Shown here: positions 32,386-42,363 of the stretch, one piece after another
How positions within the stretch are numbered: the stretch's first letter is position 1
Layout of the letters: each line of letters opens with the position of its first letter
Assembly (NCBI RefSeq): GCF_008274625.1
Contig: NZ_VTRU01000001.1
Location: forward strand, 62,001-126,000
DNA length: 64,000 nt
Reading direction: 5' to 3'
Origin: Chryseobacterium panacisoli
GTDB taxonomy: Bacteria; Bacteroidota; Bacteroidia; Flavobacteriales; Weeksellaceae
Position numbers and translations under genes: made by a program
The notes under the pieces: model-generated
The model's input: only the letters and a program-made list of their open reading frames with translations
Database searches by the model: none
What the model was told of the DNA's origin: nothing

Positions 32386-34947
32386 TTAGTTTCTTAAATC
32401 TTCAAGGAATTGTTCCAAAGAATGAAGGTCACTGATCAGGACCTCTCTTGCTTTAGCTCCGTTAAAACCTCCTACGATACCGCTGGCTTCAAGCTGATCC
32501 ATAATTCTTCCGGCTCTGTTGTAACCCAGTTTCAATTGTCTCTGAAGCATTGACGTAGATCCCTGTTGAGTGGAAACAATAATTCTTGCTGCATCTTCAA
32601 AAAGAGCATCTTTTTCGTTCGGATCAAAAGCACCTACTGTACTTGTAGAGTCTTCAGAAACATATTCAGGAAGTAAGAATGCAGAAGCATATCCTTTCTG
32701 TTCTCCGATGAATTCTGCAAGTCTTTCCACCTCTGGTGTATCTACGAAAGCACACTGAAGTCTCAGGATTTCGTTTCCGTTGAAATAAAGCATATCTCCT
32801 TTACCAATCAGCTGATCTGCTCCCGGAGAATCAAGAATGGTTCTGGAGTCTACACTGGAGATTACTCTGAAGGCTGCTCTCGCAGGGAAGTTAGCCTTAA
32901 TCATACCTGTAATTACATTTACAGACGGTCTCTGTGTGGCTACAATAAGGTGGATTCCTACGGCTCTTGCAAGCTGTGCCAGTCTGGCAATCGGTAATTC
33001 AACCTCTTTTCCTGCGGTCATGATCAAATCTGCAAACTCGTCTACTACCAATACGATGTAAGGTAAGAAACGGTGTCCGTTTTCGGGGTTTAATTTTCTT
33101 TCTGCAAATTTCTTATTATATTCTTTTAAGTTTTTACAGAAAGCATTTTTAAGAAGATCATATCGGGTGTCCATCTCAATACAAAGAGAGTTCAGGGTAT
33201 TGATTACTTTATTGGTGTCGGTAATGATTGCTTCTTCTGCATCCGGAAGTTTAGCCAAATAATGTCTTTCGATTTTTGAGTATAATGAAAGCTCCACTTT
33301 TTTAGGATCCACCATGACGAACTTCAGTTCACTTGGGTGTTTTTTGTAAAGAAGTGAGGTAAGGATTGCATTAATCCCTACAGATTTACCCTGACCTGTT
33401 GCTCCGGCCATCAGTAAGTGAGGCATCTTTGAAAGGTCGGCCATGAAAATTTCATTAGAGATCGTCTTTCCGAAAACCACGGGAAGATCCATATCTGTAT
33501 TCTGGAATTTCTGAGACGCAATTACAGAGCGCATAGAAACCATGGTAGGGTTTTTTCTTGGTACCTCAATACCGATGGTTCCTTTTCCGGGCATCGGAGC
33601 AATAATCCTGATTCCTAATGCAGAAAGATTCAATGCAATATCATCCTGCAGTTTTTTAATCGCGGCTACTCTGATTCCTGCTTCCGGTACAATTTCATAC
33701 AATGTAACCGTAGGACCAATGGTTGCCTTAATCTCTGCGATTCCTACGTTGAAGTTTTTCAGAAGTCCAACGATCTTATTTTTATTTTCTTCTAATTCTT
33801 CTTTGTTGATGGAAATTTCTTCACTGCCATAATCTTTCAATAACTCTACAGGCGGCATCTGGAATTTAGCCAGATCAAGCTTGTGATCATATAAACCGTG
33901 TTTTTCTACAAGTTCCTGTGATTGCTTCTCAGAATCGTCAAGAATGTCAATTACAGGAGCTACTTCTACATTGAATTTAATATTTTCCTGTGCGGGTGCA
34001 GTATTTACAGCGGAAGATGGAGCAGATGGTCTGATATCAAATGCTTCTTCAGGAGTAGAAACCGGAACAATGGGTTTTGTAGAAAGATTTAAACTTACCG
34101 GCTCCGCTTCAAAAGAAGTATGATTAGGAGTGGTGATGGTTTCTATACCGGTTGAAACCGGAACTTCCGGAAATCCTTTTGGAACACTTACAGGTTCTGG
34201 TTCTTTTACTGTATTGATTGAATTATTGGAAGTGCTGTTGTTAACATCACTTACCGTAACGCGGGATGCAGTGGTCTCTTCAATTTCTTCAGCCTCTTCC
34301 TTCAATTCCTCATCTGCTTCAAAATCATCGCTGGAGTCCGGCATCATAGATTTTACTTTTCCAATGGTATTTTCATTGATCTTATCCAGTTTTGCTTTGA
34401 TAGAGCTTGGACGAAGATTAAATTCAAGAATAAAATATAAAAGGATACTTGCCACTAAAACAGTCCATAGGCCTACCGTTCCAATAATAGAATTAAGGTA
34501 ATCCATGATCTGGTATCCATAGACTCCTCCTAAAACACCTTGTCCTTTAGTAAGGGCTCCCATAAAAATGGGAAGCCAGCAGATAAAAAATAAAGAGTGG
34601 CCGAAGGTTTTCCATGGTTTGAAGGTTTTCTTCTTAAGAATCAGTGTGCCGACTACAAGAAATAAAAATGCAATGATGAATGAAGCAATACCAATACTTT
34701 CGAAAATGAAAATATTCCCCAGCCAATCACCTGCCTTGCCAAAGATATTGGAAGATTTTATACTCTTGTCCAACATTGTTCCTGCCTGGCTCTGATCTGC
34801 TTTCCAGTTCATTAAATAAGAAATGAATGAGAATGCAAGAACAGCCGATAAAAGTATAAATGTAAGCCCGGAAAAAATACGTGGCTTAGATAAAATTTTG
34901 CCTGTTTCAGGCGATTCAGTCTGTTTTTTTTGTGTCTTTTTATCCAT
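32386..34947 (-). CDS. ftsK: DNA translocase FtsK
   Basis: 853 residues. Four or five N-terminal membrane segments (about residues 25-175), an acidic Ser/Thr/Pro-rich linker to about 330, then the motor: Walker A in LLMAGATGQGKSVGIN, DPKKVELSLYSKI, and Walker B in IVLVVDEFADLIM. The C-terminal winged gamma domain has LGYNRAGRIMDQLEASGIV, which reads KOPS-type DNA signals. It acts at the septum to clear and resolve chromosome ends with Xer recombinases. A TAAATTTG -7 box lies at 34961-34968 just upstream. Confidence 0.96.
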   Translation of the reverse strand: MDKKTQKKQTESPETGKILSKPRIFSGLTFILLSAVLAFSFISYLMNWKADQSQAGTMLDKSIKSSNIFGKAGDWLGNIFIFESIGIASFIIAFLFLVVGTLILKKKTFKPWKTFGHSLFFICWLPIFMGALTKGQGVLGGVYGYQIMDYLNSIIGTVGLWTVLVASILLYFILEFNLRPSSIKAKLDKINENTIGKVKSMMPDSSDDFEADEELKEEAEEIEETTASRVTVSDVNNSTSNNSINTVKEPEPVSVPKGFPEVPVSTGIETITTPNHTSFEAEPVSLNLSTKPIVPVSTPEEAFDIRPSAPSSAVNTAPAQENIKFNVEVAPVIDILDDSEKQSQELVEKHGLYDHKLDLAKFQMPPVELLKDYGSEEISINKEELEENKNKIVGLLKNFNVGIAEIKATIGPTVTLYEIVPEAGIRVAAIKKLQDDIALNLSALGIRIIAPMPGKGTIGIEVPRKNPTMVSMRSVIASQKFQNTDMDLPVVFGKTISNEIFMADLSKMPHLLMAGATGQGKSVGINAILTSLLYKKHPSELKFVMVDPKKVELSLYSKIERHYLAKLPDAEEAIITDTNKVINTLNSLCIEMDTRYDLLKNAFCKNLKEYNKKFAERKLNPENGHRFLPYIVLVVDEFADLIMTAGKEVELPIARLAQLARAVGIHLIVATQRPSVNVITGMIKANFPARAAFRVISSVDSRTILDSPGADQLIGKGDMLYFNGNEILRLQCAFVDTPEVERLAEFIGEQKGYASAFLLPEYVSEDSTSTVGAFDPNEKDALFEDAARIIVSTQQGSTSMLQRQLKLGYNRAGRIMDQLEASGIVGGFNGAKAREVLISDLHSLEQFLEDLRN

Positions 34948-35322
34948 AATATCAATGTCGCAAATTTAATGTTTTTTCAACACTAAAAAGAATCTTTTTT
35001 CTCCAAAAAATATTTTGGAAATCCCGCTTTTTACAACGATTATTTAAAAATTTGATTAAAAAATATTGTTTGCAATTATAAAATAAAAATAGGGCTATTT
35101 TTTTTGTTTATGCAAATCTGATGCTGTTAAATTATATTAACTAATCATATTTGTTTTTCTTTAAAAAAGATAATGAAATTTCTGATTTAAATTTAGAGGA
35201 ATGAAAAAAATAATAATATTAATAATTATGATTGATATTATTTAAGATCAGAAGTGTTTTTTGAACTAGTTCAAAGGTCAGGATTTAAAACCGTTATAAT
35301 TTTGTCTCAGAAAATTTCACAC
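34948..35322. other. 375-base intergenic region between divergent ftsK and isochorismatase genes
   Basis: Very AT-rich. Holds the leftward -7 box of ftsK (TAAATTTG, minus strand, 34961-34968), a 16-base palindrome at 35260-35275 and a rightward -7 box TAATTTTG at 35297-35304. I see no RNA gene or credible small reading frame in the rest. Confidence 0.6.
35260..35275. promoter_or_regulatory. perfect 16-bp palindrome upstream of the isochorismatase-type gene
   Basis: TTTGAACTAGTTCAAA is a perfect palindrome, ending 21 bases before the -7 box TAATTTTG (35297-35304). The position just above the -33 region suits an activator. The regulator is unknown; the Crp/Fnr-type gene at 36249 is a candidate only by proximity. 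Confidence 0.65.
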
Positions 35323-35961
35323 ATGGAAAACAGATTCAAAACTATTCTGACTTTAGGTCTGATATTTATTTCACTGATTACAATGAACGCACAAAAACAA
35401 AAAATGGAAAACACGGCACTATTAATTATCGACGTACAAAATGATTATTTCCCGGGAGGAAAAATGACATTGGAAAATGCTGAGCAGGCTGGAAAAAATA
35501 CCAAGAAAATTTTAGAATATTTCAGGAGCAGCAATCTTCCTGTTATTCATATCAAACATATCTCAACGAATGAAGGAGCCACTTTTTTTCTGCCGGATAC
35601 AGAAGGAGCAAAGATCAATCAGTTGGTTTTATCTGAAAAAGATGAAAAAATAATTACCAAACATTTTCCCAACAGCTTTAGGGAAACGGATCTTATAAAC
35701 TATCTTCAGTCAAATAAAATCAAAAATCTGGTCATTACAGGAATGATGACTGATGTTTGTGTAGAGGCAACTACGAGGGCCGCTTTCGATTTTGGGTTTA
35801 ATAATACAATTATTGGAGATGCTACGGCGACCAGAAACCGTGAGCTGAATGGGGAAGTAGTAAAAGCTGCAGAAGTTCAAAGATCCTTTTTAGCGGGGAT
35901 TTCCGCTCTTGGAAACCTTTATGCCCGTGTAGTTAATACCAATGAATTTTTAAATAAATAG
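35323..35961 (+). CDS. exported isochorismatase-family cysteine hydrolase
   Basis: 212 residues from the ATG at 35323. The N-terminus is a signal peptide (LTLGLIFISLITMNAQ), unusual for this mostly cytoplasmic family. The hydrolase core has ALLIIDVQNDYFPGG with the catalytic Asp, IITKHFPNSFRETDL with the Lys, and ITGMMTDVCVEATTRAAFD with the nucleophile Cys. It may hydrolyse an amide or carbamoyl substrate; isochorismate cleavage is not implied. An internal ATG at 35404 would give a cytoplasmic form lacking the signal. Confidence 0.88.
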   Translation: MENRFKTILTLGLIFISLITMNAQKQKMENTALLIIDVQNDYFPGGKMTLENAEQAGKNTKKILEYFRSSNLPVIHIKHISTNEGATFFLPDTEGAKINQLVLSEKDEKIITKHFPNSFRETDLINYLQSNKIKNLVITGMMTDVCVEATTRAAFDFGFNNTIIGDATATRNRELNGEVVKAAEVQRSFLAGISALGNLYARVVNTNEFLNK

Positions 35962-35981
35962 GCTTAAAAGTGAGTGTGTTT

Positions 35982-36142
35982 TGGATACGCAAGGGCGCAA
36001 AATGATATTAAAAATTGTGCTATAAGGCGCAAGGATTTTATCTCCGATAAAATTTATTAGGTTCACCTTGCTGAAAATCTTCGATTTTCTTGCGCCTTAA
36101 AACAGCACGATTATAAAATTCTTTGCGCCTTTGCGTTTACCC
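35982..36142. repeat. intergenic inverted-repeat element, copy B
   Basis: Ends GATACGCAAGGGCGCAAA and, inverted, GTAAACGCAAAGGCGCAAAG. Inside are the same two modules as in copy A: AAGGCGCAAGGATTTTATCTCCGATAAAAT (given in parts, 36023-36052) and a GAAAATCTTCGATTTTC hairpin (36073-36089) joined to GGCGCAA. Shorter than copy A (161 against 325 bases). Lies between the hydrolase gene and the Crp/Fnr gene. Confidence 0.78.
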
Positions 36143-36248
36143 AACAAAAAATTGAAGTTCCAATGCTTAGAAACAAAATAACTTAACATAACTTAATTCC
36201 ATAAAGGTGTCAATAATTTTGATACCTTTATTTTGCTTAAATAGAACA

Positions 36249-36824
36249 ATGTCCGATTTACTTATTAAAAATATCAGTCAATATATAAACCTTTCGCAGG
36301 AGGATTTTAAACAGTTTGTAAAGCCATTTGAATACAAAAATTTTAAAAAGAAAGAGATTGTTCTCAAGGAAGGAGAGTACTGCTTATTTGAAGGATTTGT
36401 TCTGAATGGATGTTTTAAAATCTATTACCTGAATGAAAACGGGTTTGAACAAACCTTATATTTCGCGGTAGAAGGATGGTGGATTACAGATATTGACAGT
36501 TTGATCAATAATGTACCCAGTATTCTGAATATTGAAGCCCTTGAAGACAGCGAAGTATTGATGATTTCCAAAAAAGACAAAGAACATTTGTATGAGACTT
36601 TGCCTCAGATAGAAAAGCTTTTCAGGATCATGAACCAGAAGTCTTCAGTAGCATTGCAGAGAAGAATACTTTCATTAACAGGTAAAACGGCAGATAAACG
36701 CTATCTTGAATTTCTTGAAAAATACCCTGGATTGGAACAGAGACTTACCCAGCAGCAGGTTGCATCTTATTTAGGAATTACTCATGAATTTTTAAGTAAA
36801 ATCAGGAAAAAAATATCATTTTAG
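36249..36824 (+). CDS. Crp/Fnr-family transcription regulator
   Basis: 191 residues from the ATG at 36249; a longer frame from 36207 adds 14 atypical residues. The cNMP-binding-type barrel has FKKKEIVLKEGEYCLFEGFVL and AVEGWWITDIDSLI. The C-terminal helix-turn-helix has LTQQQVASYLGITHEFLSKIRKKI. It lacks the cysteine cluster of Fnr, and I do not see a clean cAMP-site motif, as in many Bacteroidota members of unknown ligand. May act on the palindrome upstream of the neighbouring hydrolase gene. Confidence 0.88.
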   Translation: MSDLLIKNISQYINLSQEDFKQFVKPFEYKNFKKKEIVLKEGEYCLFEGFVLNGCFKIYYLNENGFEQTLYFAVEGWWITDIDSLINNVPSILNIEALEDSEVLMISKKDKEHLYETLPQIEKLFRIMNQKSSVALQRRILSLTGKTADKRYLEFLEKYPGLEQRLTQQQVASYLGITHEFLSKIRKKISF

Positions 36825-37117
36825 AAATCATTTTATTATTTCTCCTTTTTCTTAGAAATGTGATTTCACTTTGTTTGTTGAAAATCAGATGATTGATTGC
36901 TTTTCTTGTATTTTTAAATAGAAGGATTCAATTGCTGATATAGGTATTATGAATCTGGATTTGGACGATTTTTAAAATTGAATTTTTCCCAATATTTCCG
37001 TGCTTATTAAGAATCTTTCAAAATAAGCAAAACGGAGACCAAAGTGACAAAAAACAGCTTTTTTTAAGCTCTTTGTAGTTTATCATGCTTATTTTTGCAT
37101 GTCAAGTACAATAAATC

Positions 37118-40100
37118 ATGAAGAAGCTCCAAGATATTCTTATCTCAACCAGGACAATGGCTGTATTGTTGCTGGTGTACGCATTTGCGATGGCTTATGC
37201 AACGTTCTTAGAAAACGACTACGGAACTCCTACAGCAAAAGCACTAATTTATGAGGCCAAGTGGTTCGAACTGATCATGGTCCTGCTCATTCTTAATTTC
37301 ATAGGAAATATCGGAAGATACAGACTATGGAAAAGAGAGAAATGGCCGGTTCTTGTTTTTCACCTTGCCTTTATCTTTATTTTTATTGGTGGTGCCATCA
37401 CAAGATACATCAGTTTTGAAGGAACGATGCACATCAGAGAAGGTGAAACTTCCAACGAAATCGTAACGGATAAAAATTTCTTTAAAATCCAGATCGAAGA
37501 AAAAGGGGATGTTCTTAATTATCAGGATGTTCCTTATATGATGTCTCCACTGCACAAAGATTTCAATGCAACTTATGACTTCCACGGAAAAGAAGTGAAA
37601 GTGTTTGCTAAGGAATACATTCAAAGAAAAAAAGACAGCCTTGTAGCTGAGCCCAACGGTGCAGAATATCTTCATTTGGTATCTACCGGAAACACAGGAA
37701 GACAGAATATTTACATCAAACCGGGAGAGACAAAATCGATCAACGGGACTTTGGTGACATTCAACAGAGCGATTGAAGGAGCGGTTGAATTCAAAAATGA
37801 AGGAGGAAAATTATTCATCAAAACACCTGTAGATGCAAGCTATATGACCATGGCTACCCAGGCAACGGGAAGCACAGTGAAAGATGAATTCCAACCTTTG
37901 GCATTAAGAAGTTTATACACCATCAATGAACTGAAGCTTGTAGTTCCTGAAGGTCTTAAAAAAGGAAGACTGTTGGCTATTGAAGGCGACAGAAAGAAAG
38001 ATGCTAATGTTCCGGATATGCTTCAGATTGAGCTTCAGGGACCCAAAACTAAACAAATTGTAGATCTTTCTGTGGAAAAGGGGAATCCTAACGCTTACAA
38101 GCAGGTTACTATGGATGGCTTAAATATCATGGTAGGTTTCGGACCTAAAGTTTACAATACTCCTTTCGCTTTGAAACTGGATGACTTCGTGATGGAAACT
38201 TATCCTGGAAGTTCATCTCCAAGTGCTTACGAAAGTCATGTGAAAATCATTGATGAAGGTAAAGAAACTCCTTATAAAATCTATATGAACCACGTTCTTA
38301 ACCATAAAGGATACCGTTTCTTCCAGTCAAGTTTTGATCCGGACAGAATGGGAACTGTTCTTTCTGTAAACCACGATTACTGGGGAACTTTGATTTCTTA
38401 TATCGGATATGGACTTTTATTCTTTGGAATGTTTGTGATCTTCTTCTGGAAAGGAACTCACTTCTGGAAATTAAATAAAATGCTGATTGATGCAAACAAA
38501 AAGAAGACAAAAGCAGCAGCAATACTTTTAGTGTTTTTAAGCTTAGGTTTAAATGCACAAAAAATCGAAACTCACGGAACTACGGACGGAAGCAGAGAAC
38601 ACATTCATGTAGAAGGTGATAATCATACTCACGCTCCGGCTCCGGCTGTTCAGCCTCTTGATGGTGCTGCTCCAAAGCAGAACTCTGTGGCTACCCCGAT
38701 GGGGAAAATGAGATCGATCTCTCCGGATGAAATCATTGCCAGAAACAAGATCAGTGAAGAACATGCAGATAAATTCGGATATCTTTTGGTTCAAAGTTTT
38801 GAAGGAAGAATTGTTCCTATCAATACAGAAGCGTTGGATGTTCTGAGAAAATTATACAAGAAAGATAAATTCAAAGGTACAGACGGAAAGTATCTGACTG
38901 CCAACCAATGGTTTCTTTCAATCAATACAGATACACCAAGCTGGACTATGGTTCCGATGATCAAAGTAGGAACAAAAGGAGGTGATGAACTGAAAAATAA
39001 AACAAAGGCAGATGAAGAAGGGTATACTTCATTGATGAACCTTTTCCCGGCAGATGCCAATGGAAATCTAGCCTATATCTTAGAGCATGATTACAATACG
39101 GCATTCCGTAAAAAACCGGCTGAACAAACGAACTACGATAAAGAAGTAATTGCTGTAAACGAAAGGGTACAGATCTTCAATGAATTTTTCAGCGGTCAGT
39201 TTATGAGAATTGTTCCTGTGAAAAATGATGCCAACCACACATGGCATTCATGGTTAGATCAGAAATTTGAACCGGACATGGAATCTCAGCAGGTGATGGG
39301 ACCTTATTTTGCTGAAGCGCTTAATGCACAGAAAACAGGAGACTGGAGCAAAGCAGATACAGAATTGGCGAAGCTTTCAGAATACCAGCAGAAATGGGGT
39401 AAAGCAGTAGTTCCTGCAAAATCTAAAGTTGATCTTGAGGTTTTCATGAATAAAGCAGATATTAACTTTAAGCTATTAATTTTCTATACTCTTATTGGAG
39501 GGCTTCTTTTAATCTTAGGATTTGTTGAGCTGTTTAAATCCAGCAAAGTTTTAAATAAAATCATTAAAGTAATTATAGCGCTTGGTTTAGTAGGATACCT
39601 TTGTCATTTCTTAGGCCTTGTTGCAAGATGGTATATCTCAGGACACGCACCATGGAGTAACGGATATGAAGCCATTATCTTCATCTCTTGGGTAGGTATT
39701 ACAGCAGGTTTATTATTATATAGAAATTCCAATGCATTAATTCCTGCAGCCGGATTTATGGTGGCAGTTATTATGATGGGATTTGCTCACGGTGGTTCAG
39801 CTCTTGATCCGCAGATTACTCCGCTTGTACCTGTACTGAAATCTTATTGGTTAATTGTTCACGTAGCGATTATTACATCAAGTTATGGATTCTTCGCACT
39901 GTCGATGATCATTGCTGTAATCTCATTGGTATTCTATATTATATCCAATAAAGAAACTTATAAAATTCACCACGATACGACATTGAAAGAATTGGTAATT
40001 GTTTCTGAAATGTCACTAACCATCGGATTGTTTGCATTAACAGTAGGAAACTTCTTAGGAGGAATCTGGGCAAACGAATCATGGGGAAGATACTGGAGCT

Positions 40101-40393
40101 GGGACCCGAAAGAAACATGGGCCTTCATTTCCATCATGGTATACGCCTTTGTATTACACATGAGATTAGTGCCAGGTTTGAGAAGCAGATGGGCATTCCA
40201 CGTAGCAACGATGTTTGCATTCTGTTCAATGGTAATGACTTATTTTGGAGTGAATTACTACTTAAGCGGACTTCACTCCTATGCAGCAGGAGATCCGGTA
40301 CCGGTACCAGCTTGGGTATACATCGGAATCTCTACAATGATCATCTTATCAGCTGTTTCTTTTATGAAATTTAAAGCTTTAACAAAGAAATAA
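37118..40393 (+). CDS. ccsBA: fused cytochrome c biogenesis protein CcsB-CcsA (ResB/ResC type)
   Basis: 1091 residues. The N-terminal part (about 1-460) is ResB-like: membrane segments, a large periplasmic region with RYISFEGTMHIREGET, then another membrane span. A His/Pro-rich linker follows (HIHVEGDNHTHAPAPA), then a domain with HTWHSWLDQKFEPDM. The C-terminal CcsA part has about eight membrane segments, the haem-handling tryptophan motif WGRYWSWDPKETWAF near residue 990, and histidines flanking it. It moves haem across the membrane and attaches it to CXXCH apocytochromes. A terminator follows at 40413. Confidence 0.94.
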   Translation: MKKLQDILISTRTMAVLLLVYAFAMAYATFLENDYGTPTAKALIYEAKWFELIMVLLILNFIGNIGRYRLWKREKWPVLVFHLAFIFIFIGGAITRYISFEGTMHIREGETSNEIVTDKNFFKIQIEEKGDVLNYQDVPYMMSPLHKDFNATYDFHGKEVKVFAKEYIQRKKDSLVAEPNGAEYLHLVSTGNTGRQNIYIKPGETKSINGTLVTFNRAIEGAVEFKNEGGKLFIKTPVDASYMTMATQATGSTVKDEFQPLALRSLYTINELKLVVPEGLKKGRLLAIEGDRKKDANVPDMLQIELQGPKTKQIVDLSVEKGNPNAYKQVTMDGLNIMVGFGPKVYNTPFALKLDDFVMETYPGSSSPSAYESHVKIIDEGKETPYKIYMNHVLNHKGYRFFQSSFDPDRMGTVLSVNHDYWGTLISYIGYGLLFFGMFVIFFWKGTHFWKLNKMLIDANKKKTKAAAILLVFLSLGLNAQKIETHGTTDGSREHIHVEGDNHTHAPAPAVQPLDGAAPKQNSVATPMGKMRSISPDEIIARNKISEEHADKFGYLLVQSFEGRIVPINTEALDVLRKLYKKDKFKGTDGKYLTANQWFLSINTDTPSWTMVPMIKVGTKGGDELKNKTKADEEGYTSLMNLFPADANGNLAYILEHDYNTAFRKKPAEQTNYDKEVIAVNERVQIFNEFFSGQFMRIVPVKNDANHTWHSWLDQKFEPDMESQQVMGPYFAEALNAQKTGDWSKADTELAKLSEYQQKWGKAVVPAKSKVDLEVFMNKADINFKLLIFYTLIGGLLLILGFVELFKSSKVLNKIIKVIIALGLVGYLCHFLGLVARWYISGHAPWSNGYEAIIFISWVGITAGLLLYRNSNALIPAAGFMVAVIMMGFAHGGSALDPQITPLVPVLKSYWLIVHVAIITSSYGFFALSMIIAVISLVFYIISNKETYKIHHDTTLKELVIVSEMSLTIGLFALTVGNFLGGIWANESWGRYWSWDPKETWAFISIMVYAFVLHMRLVPGLRSRWAFHVATMFAFCSMVMTYFGVNYYLSGLHSYAAGDPVPVPAWVYIGISTMIILSAVSFMKFKALTKK

Positions 40394-40747
40394 AGATCTG
40401 AACATAAAAATTAAAATCCTGGAATTCACTTCCGGGATTTTTTTATTCCTATTGTTTTTGGTATTGGGATGAGCTGTTTTAACGGTAAGTTCGGAATGAT
40501 TTTTTTATTGTGGTAACTGATCGTTCGCAAAGGCGTTTCACTCAGCAAATAAAATAATGTCCTTAGCTAGACGAAGTGCCTTTGCAAATAAAAGTAAAGC
40601 GCTAATATAAATGAACTTCGTGAATTTTGCGCTTAGTTAATCACCTCGAATCATGAAGCCTTTAAAAAATTCATAATTCATCACTCATAATTCAAAATTT
40701 ATCACCATCTTTATGATATCAAAACAATATCAAATTAAAATTAAATC
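40394..40747. other. 354-base gap after ccsBA
   Basis: Contains the ccsBA terminator (AAATCCTGGAA paired with TTCCGGGATTT, 40415-40440, then seven T) and a degenerate repeat-like stretch at about 40522-40640 with GCAAAGGCG and TTTGCGCTTA motifs resembling the ends of the element at 10991-11315. The remainder is AT-rich with short TCATAATTCA iterations near 40669-40694. No reading frame of note. Confidence 0.55.
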
Positions 40748-41614
40748 ATGGAAAAAACATTAAAACCCATGTCGGGTTATCTTACACTGGTCATCTGCCT
40801 TGCCTTGTTTGTGGCAGCAGTTTACTTCTTTGTTAGCGGAGTAGATCAAAGTATCGCTTATGTGGTGATCGCTATGCTTTGCTTTCTTGTTTCATGCTTT
40901 TTCTTGAAGGGGCTAATGATTATTCAGCCCAACCACTCAAGAGTACTGAACTTTTTTGGAAAATATGTAGGGAGTGTAAAAGAGAACGGATTATTCTTTA
41001 TCAATCCTTTGTATTCGTCACAGAAAATATCTTTGCGTTCCGAAAATTTACAGGGACAGACTTTGAAGGTTAATGATAAAATGGGTAATCCTATTGAAAT
41101 TGCAGTAGTCATTGTATGGAAAGTAGGTGATACTTACAAAGCTGCTTTTGATGTGGAACGTTACTCTGATTTCGTAAAAATGCAGAGTGAGGCGGCAGTA
41201 CGTCATTTGGCGATGAGCTTTCCTTATGATAATTTAGAAGACGATCATGCTCCGATTACCCTGAGAGAAGGAGGAGATAAGATCAATTCTATCTTGGAAC
41301 AGGAACTTACAGACCGTCTTTCAAAAGCAGGAATTGTGATTCAGGAAGCAAGGATTTCGCATTTGGCTTATGCTTCGGAAATTGCAGGAGCTATGCTTCA
41401 GAGACAGCAGGCAACGGCTATTGTAGCGGCAAGAACCAAGATTGTGGAAGGAGCTGTAGGAATGGTAGATCTTGCCTTGAAAAAACTTTCAGAAGAGAAT
41501 ATCGTTGAGCTTGATGACGAAAGAAAAGCGGCAATGGTAAGCAATTTAATGGTGGTTCTTTGCGGAGAAAAGGCAGCGACACCGATATTAAATGCAGGAA
41601 CACTTTATAATTAA
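40748..41614 (+). CDS. SPFH/band 7 domain membrane protein
   Basis: 288 residues. Two close N-terminal membrane segments (about 10-30 and 35-55) precede the SPFH domain: HSRVLNFFGKYVGSVKENGLFFINPL and QTLKVNDKMGNPIEIAVVIVWKVGDT. A helical part with YASEIAGAMLQRQQATAIVAARTKIVEGAV ends the protein. Such proteins oligomerise into membrane scaffolds and often recruit proteases. It pairs with the small Arc-type gene that follows, 86 bases away, an arrangement I recall from related genomes. Confidence 0.9.
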   Translation: MEKTLKPMSGYLTLVICLALFVAAVYFFVSGVDQSIAYVVIAMLCFLVSCFFLKGLMIIQPNHSRVLNFFGKYVGSVKENGLFFINPLYSSQKISLRSENLQGQTLKVNDKMGNPIEIAVVIVWKVGDTYKAAFDVERYSDFVKMQSEAAVRHLAMSFPYDNLEDDHAPITLREGGDKINSILEQELTDRLSKAGIVIQEARISHLAYASEIAGAMLQRQQATAIVAARTKIVEGAVGMVDLALKKLSEENIVELDDERKAAMVSNLMVVLCGEKAATPILNAGTLYN

Positions 41615-41700
41615 AAAGTGAAAAAAATTAACAAGTAGATTTTAGTGCAGGTCTTCTTTGCGCTAGAATAGTCAGAAATAATGTTAGAGAATTTTAGAAA

Positions 41701-41889
41701 ATGAAATCAGAAAAAGCTCAGAACTCTTCAGAAAGCAAAAGCAAGAAATCTTTTGTAATAAGGATAGATGAGTCTACTTATAAACTCCTTGAAAAGTGGG
41801 CCAATGATGACTTCAGAAGTGTGAACGGACAGATAGAATACCTGTTGCATCAGGGGCTGGTCAACGCAGGGAGGAAGAAGAAAGAGTAG
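41701..41889 (+). CDS. Arc-type ribbon-helix-helix protein
   Basis: 62 residues. After a Ser/Lys-rich head, KSFVIRIDESTYKLLEKWAND is the ribbon strand and first helix, and RSVNGQIEYLLHQGLV is the second helix of an Arc/MetJ-like DNA-binding dimer. No toxin gene is adjacent. Possibly regulates the SPFH gene upstream or binds at the membrane with it. Confidence 0.85.
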   Translation: MKSEKAQNSSESKSKKSFVIRIDESTYKLLEKWANDDFRSVNGQIEYLLHQGLVNAGRKKKE

Positions 41890-42052
41890 TTTAAAAAAAA
41901 TAATCGGGGAGGATAAATGCTTTTTTCAGGGAATATAGCTGTCAAAAGATACTGCTCCTTCTCTTTTTTAAATTACAGAAAATATAAAAAAGGATTCTTT
42001 TTTTAGCTTTTCAATAAATAAATAACAATTCAATTAACCTTATACCAAAAAG

Positions 42053-42077
42053 AAAGCAGAGAAATTTTCTCTGCTTT
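42053..42077. terminator. bidirectional terminator
   Basis: AAAGCAGAGAAA and TTTCTCTGCTTT are perfect inverted repeats with flanking A and T runs. It can end both the Arc-gene transcript and the leftward 49-residue gene whose stop is at 42079. Confidence 0.88.
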
Positions 42078-42078
42078 T

Positions 42079-42228
42079 TTATTTTATACAACTCTGAAGA
42101 CTATCTGCTCCAACGTAGAATATGACGAGCCAAATCAAGCCTTTAATGGTAAAGAAAGCAAGTCCTGCCCATCCCACACGCTTGAACCACTTCTTAAGCT
42201 TTGAGTTATTTTCTTGTGAATTTTCCAT
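42079..42228 (-). CDS. 49-residue membrane protein
   Basis: ATG at 42226-42228 reading left: a charged head (MENSQENNSKLKKWFKRVGW) and one membrane helix (GLAFFTIKGLIWLVIFYVGA), stop at 42079-42081, next to a terminator. The basic-then-hydrophobic layout is typical of small flavobacterial membrane peptides; function unknown. The complementary strand holds an open frame that is only its shadow. Confidence 0.7.
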   Translation of the reverse strand: MENSQENNSKLKKWFKRVGWAGLAFFTIKGLIWLVIFYVGADSLQSCIK

Positions 42229-42363
42229 TGGTGATTATCAAAATGATTACCCTGCAAAGATAAGCATGTTTATAATTAGTCCAAATAAAAAACACATTAA
42301 AAATTAAAGTTTTGAGGTTCACATAATATTTTTATCTTTAGAGAGAACGAAAAGTAAGATTTT

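Noticed and set aside
40522..40640. Third full copy of the GCGCAA inverted-repeat element
   Set aside because: Only the end motifs are recognisable and the inner hairpins are not, so I describe it as a possible degenerate relative.
42122..42307. 61-codon plus-strand frame
   Set aside because: It is the complement of the 49-residue minus-strand membrane gene and runs through its promoter side; no plausible protein features.
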